64,000 nucleotides of DNA from Bifidobacterium dentium JCM 1195 = DSM 20436 (GTDB lineage: Bacteria; Actinomycetota; Actinomycetes; Actinomycetales; Bifidobacteriaceae), in contig NZ_AP012326.1 of assembly GCF_001042595.1 (NCBI RefSeq), positions 2,418,001 to 2,482,000 on the forward strand. The letters are read 5' to 3'. The position numbers and the translations under genes are program-made. This document shows, in pieces, positions 61,321 through 64,000 of this stretch (the first letter of the stretch is position 1; every line of letters begins with the position of its first letter). The notes under the pieces are model-generated. The model had not been told where the DNA came from, made no database searches, and worked only from the letters and a program-made list of their open reading frames with translations.

Positions 61321-61374
61321 GGAGACCCTCCTTGAACGAGCCGTTGCAGTTGCCAGTCGACGTCGACCATTGTT

Positions 61375-61384
61375 GAAACGTTTC
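61375..61384. promoter_or_regulatory. LacI operator GAAACGTTTC of the GH172 operon
   Basis: Perfect 10-bp palindrome, 54 bp before the leftover start codon. The same sequence occurs at 62618-62627 before the LacI gene. Confidence 0.7.
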
Positions 61385-61436
61385 GATTACGCTTATGAAA
61401 TTATGCCGGGTGAATCACACCGAAAACTCCGCCGTT

Positions 61437-62486
61437 TTACCGCGAAGCCACCTTCAGGGCCCTTTCGCCGGGACTGATCTCGGCAACGGAACCGCGAAGC
61501 TTCACCGCGGGAGCCTCAAGCTCGACATCACCCTTGATCTTGACGCCTTGCTCAATCGCCGAGACCAAAAGCCCCATGGCCTGCAAGCACAACTTCTCTG
61601 GCATGACCGGCATCTCGGTAATCGGACGCGACATCAATTCGCCGTCGAAATACGTGCCGCATGACAGCACCGAAACATCCTCCGGCACCGATAGCCCTGC
61701 GACCGACAGTTCCTGCAGTACCCGGTTGAGCACATTGGCGTTAGCCTGATTGATTATCGCCGTCGGACGATCCTCATCAGCAAAGGTCTCTCGCACAAAG
61801 CGAATCGCGTCGAAACGGTCATCCTCATATCGCGAGGATTCAACAACCGTCATGCCGCGTTCCTTCGCACGCGACAGCATGCTTTCGCGAAAAATCACGA
61901 CATAACCGGAACGACGCTCATAATCGGCCTCGTTGTTGCGCAGGAACGCAACCTTACGGTGGCCTTTGTCGAATAGAAAATCCACCGCCTTGCGCCCGGC
62001 CTCGGCGAAATCGATGTCGACGCAGGCACAACCCTCATGCGCCTGCGGGTAGCCGATGGCTATACAGGGTTTGGAGAAATCGCCGGATGAGGCCGCGCGC
62101 TCGTCATCCTGCTCGACATCGAGCAGCACCACGCCATCAACCAAATTGCTTTGCGTCACACGACGGATGTCGTTCACCGCGTCCGGTCCGGTCAGCAGCA
62201 ACACATCATAACCGGCATTCCTCGCCGCCCACGCGGTATGCAGGAAGTAGGCGTTGTATTTGGCCTGATTGATGTCGCCACGAATCGGCGCACTTAATGC
62301 GATGACCTGTGAACGTATGCCACGCATCTTGCGAGCGCTGGCGTCCGGGGTGTATCCAAGCTTCTCCACCGCCGCCATGACCTTGTCGGACGTCTTGGCG
62401 GAAATCGAACGTTTGCCGGAAAGCGCATACGAGACGGTGCTGACGGACACCCCCGCTTCACGGGCCACATCCTTGATGCCTGCCAT
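61437..62486 (-). CDS. LacI-family transcriptional regulator of the GH172 locus
   Basis: A 349-residue repressor: helix-turn-helix MAGIKDVAREAGVSVSTVSY at 1-20, hinge near 50, then the sugar-binding domain. It has the longest C-terminal tail of the three LacI proteins here. ATG 62486 has AAGGAGG eight bases upstream; the frame is open a further 25 codons. It lies directly upstream of the damaged transporter-GH172 operon, and GAAACGTTTC palindromes flank its gene, so it probably represses both itself and the operon. The inducer may be a fructose- or arabinose-containing disaccharide. Confidence 0.93.
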   Translation of the reverse strand: MAGIKDVAREAGVSVSTVSYALSGKRSISAKTSDKVMAAVEKLGYTPDASARKMRGIRSQVIALSAPIRGDINQAKYNAYFLHTAWAARNAGYDVLLLTGPDAVNDIRRVTQSNLVDGVVLLDVEQDDERAASSGDFSKPCIAIGYPQAHEGCACVDIDFAEAGRKAVDFLFDKGHRKVAFLRNNEADYERRSGYVVIFRESMLSRAKERGMTVVESSRYEDDRFDAIRFVRETFADEDRPTAIINQANANVLNRVLQELSVAGLSVPEDVSVLSCGTYFDGELMSRPITEMPVMPEKLCLQAMGLLVSAIEQGVKIKGDVELEAPAVKLRGSVAEISPGERALKVASR

Positions 62487-62608
62487 CGTCATCGCCTCCT
62501 TCGGCTTCCCTGCGTTCTCGACATCGTCTTTCGCGTCCTTCAGCGCTGCAATGCGTTGCATCGACGCTAGTCGTCACCGGCGAAACCCCTCGATCTCACT
62601 AATCGAAT

Positions 62609-62666
62609 CGTTTCGTCGAAACGTTTCAATAATCATACCCCACACAGAAAATATGTCAAACGTTTC
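62609..62666. promoter_or_regulatory. LacI autoregulatory operators
   Basis: CGTTTCG-T-CGAAACG (62609-62623) overlaps GAAACGTTTC (62618-62627); CAAACGTTTC (62657-62666) lies 30 bp further on. They lie 123-180 bp upstream of the LacI start. Confidence 0.65.
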
Positions 62667-62741
62667 GACACGCTGAAGGCGGCGCCTTCTTGCGACTACA
62701 AGACCACCATCTGCGAGCAGCAGGCCTCTCCTCGACAGCGA

Positions 62742-62768
62742 CGGCCCCAAAACGTCGATTTAGAGGCC
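62742..62768. repeat. Short intergenic repeat unit c
   Basis: Begins CGGCCCCAAAACG and ends GATTTAGAGGCC; the ends pair (GGCC/GGCC). It shares the core of the units at 51596 and 51659. Confidence 0.45.
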
Positions 62769-63197
62769 ATAGCCGTCGAGTAGTCGCAAGATACTCGCAA
62801 CCCACGGACGCAACCACCCGCATCAGCAGGCAGATTCGAACCTGACGAACGGAAAAAAGACCCCTTCAGCGGACGAGACTCATGAATCAGGCCACAGTCG
62901 CCGACATACACGGACGGTTCCCACCCGGTGTTTGCTGGCGTGACATCTGCCGACCAAACGGATGCCCTCCGGTCGGGTTCGCTGGCAGAAGTCGGACGAC
63001 CGCCAACAAGTTTCCGATGCGCCTGCAGACTACCGGAATCATGCTGATTGAGCAGAGCCATAGCCACCGTAAGCATTGACGGATTGTGCAGATTTGCCAC
63101 CCTTCGCCCTCCGCTCGGTCTCGCCCTAGAGCCCCACTGGTAGGCTTTAGCCTTGGTTCGTATACCCGTATGCCTACATATTCACAGAGAGAACTCC

Positions 63198-63875
63198 ATG
63201 GGAATCATCAACTTCTTCATCAATCTGCTCAAGGACCCGCGCACTGCGATTGCCAGCTGGATCGCCATGGGCGTCGCCCCGACGCTTGGATTCATCTTCC
63301 TCATCGTCTTTATCGAGACGGGCGTGGTGTTCTTCCCCTTCCTTCCGGGCGACTCGTTGCTGTTCGCAGCCGGTTTCTTCGCCGCACCCGACGCCAAGAC
63401 CGGCGTCGCCGCCCTGCCGTTGTTCGCGCTGCTGCCGGTTGTCTGGTGCGCACCGATCATCGGCGATCAGTGCAACTACTGGATCGGCCATTTCTTCGGT
63501 CGCCGCATCATCGAATCCGGCAAAGTCAAGGCCATGACGCCGGAACGCATCGCCAAAACAGAAGCCATGATCGATAAGTGGGGCCCGCTGGCCGTGTTCC
63601 TCGGCCGCTTCTTCCCGTTCATCCGCACGTTCATGCCGTTCATTTCCGGCATTTCCGGCATGCGCTGGAGCCGTTTCACGCCGTTCTCCGTGCTCGGCGG
63701 TCTGTGCTGGTCCACCCTGTTCACATTGCTTGGCTACTTCTTCGGCGGCATTCCGGCGGTGCAGAAGCACTTCGAACTGGTGATCGTCGCAATTCTCGTA
63801 CTGTCGCTGATTCCGACGATCGTAGGCCTGCTCAAGGCCAAGTTCGGCAAGAAGGCTCCGGCTACCGAAGCCTGA
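63198..63875 (+). CDS. DedA-family membrane protein
   Basis: A 225-residue inner-membrane protein of the DedA/VTT family, linked in other bacteria to undecaprenyl-phosphate or phospholipid flipping. ETGVVFFPFLPGDSLLF is the family's first re-entrant segment, and FLGRFFPFIRTFMPFISGISGM carries the conserved arginines (quoted by motif: G-R-F-x-P-x-x-R-T). Four or five membrane segments in all, and a basic C-terminal tail. It is monocistronic and ends at the hairpin at 63901-63945. The start at 63198 has AGAGAGAA upstream. Confidence 0.93.
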   Translation: MGIINFFINLLKDPRTAIASWIAMGVAPTLGFIFLIVFIETGVVFFPFLPGDSLLFAAGFFAAPDAKTGVAALPLFALLPVVWCAPIIGDQCNYWIGHFFGRRIIESGKVKAMTPERIAKTEAMIDKWGPLAVFLGRFFPFIRTFMPFISGISGMRWSRFTPFSVLGGLCWSTLFTLLGYFFGGIPAVQKHFELVIVAILVLSLIPTIVGLLKAKFGKKAPATEA

Positions 63876-63900
63876 CAGGCATAATCATTCCCAGCCATTG

Positions 63901-63945
63901 TTTCGGGTGGGCGGCGAATCGGGAGATTTTGCCGCCCGCCCGAAA
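63901..63945 (+). terminator. Terminator of the DedA gene
   Basis: A 15-base arm (63901-63915) pairs with 63931-63945, one G-U pair, loop of 15 bases. It begins 25 bp after the stop codon. The U-tract is weak. Confidence 0.65.
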
Positions 63946-64000
63946 GGCATCGCAACACGCGAACGTACAGAATTGCGTTCGTACACACTTCGTACTAAAG

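Larger units (their letters stand above)
62487..63197. other. Intergenic region between LacI and DedA genes
   Basis: Holds the LacI operators (62609-62666) and a third copy of the short repeat (62742-62768). The minus-strand frame at 62696-63100 has no homology I recognise and no ribosome site. Nothing else is seen. Confidence 0.5.

Noticed and set aside
62696..63100. 134-codon minus-strand frame before DedA
   Set aside because: No ribosome site and no recognisable domain; it runs through a repeat unit.

Overview
The window looks like a Bifidobacterium chromosome (inference). It is about 58-60% GC by eye. It carries the actinobacterial neighbourhood metG / rsmI / protein mannosyltransferase and is packed with intracellular glycoside hydrolases, LacI regulators and sugar ABC transporters. 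It has CUT1-type transporters with no ATPase gene of their own, and a GH172 gene, a family first described from Bifidobacterium dentium. No rRNA, tRNA, CRISPR array, transposase or phage gene was seen.

Layout. 1-3.9 kb: start of a sugar-porter MFS gene (-) and a GH2 enzyme (+). 3.9-9.7 kb: housekeeping block (metG, two small proteins, rsmI, PMT) ending in a duplicated 61-bp hairpin element. 9.7-14.8 kb: GH26 mannanase (-) divergent from cellobiose phosphorylase (+), then a serine esterase. 14.8-18.9 kb: orphan solute-binding lipoprotein with a LacI gene, then a TetR-type gene. 18.9-31.5 kb: an amine/GABA module with potA-potD-potB(frameshifted)-potC, a succinate-semialdehyde dehydrogenase, a GntR-Cache-like regulator, tenA behind a TPP riboswitch, 4-hydroxybutyrate dehydrogenase, gabT and a divergent PucR regulator.

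31.5-58.8 kb is almost entirely minus strand and reads as a xyloglucan utilisation locus: a membrane-tethered GH5_4-CBM_X2-CBM46 endoglucanase, a second intracellular GH5, two GH31 alpha-xylosidases, GH42 beta-galactosidase, GH29 alpha-fucosidase, GH3 beta-glucosidase, GH43, an SGNH esterase, a ROK kinase, two complete SBP+permease sets, a DUF624 membrane protein and a LacI regulator. Outside the cell the chain would be cut into oligosaccharides and imported. Inside, fucose, galactose, arabinose/xylose and acetyl groups would be removed and the glucan core degraded by GH3 and, through cellobiose, by the phosphorylase at 11.3 kb. A 22-bp palindrome, TTATTTAT-N6-ATAAATAA, occurs upstream of the phosphorylase, of one alpha-xylosidase and of one permease operon, so these scattered units probably form one regulon.

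58.9-62.6 kb is a GH172 locus with its own LacI gene and operators. Its transporter has been gutted by a deletion: no SBP, and one permease reduced to its last 50 residues. The window ends with a DedA membrane protein.
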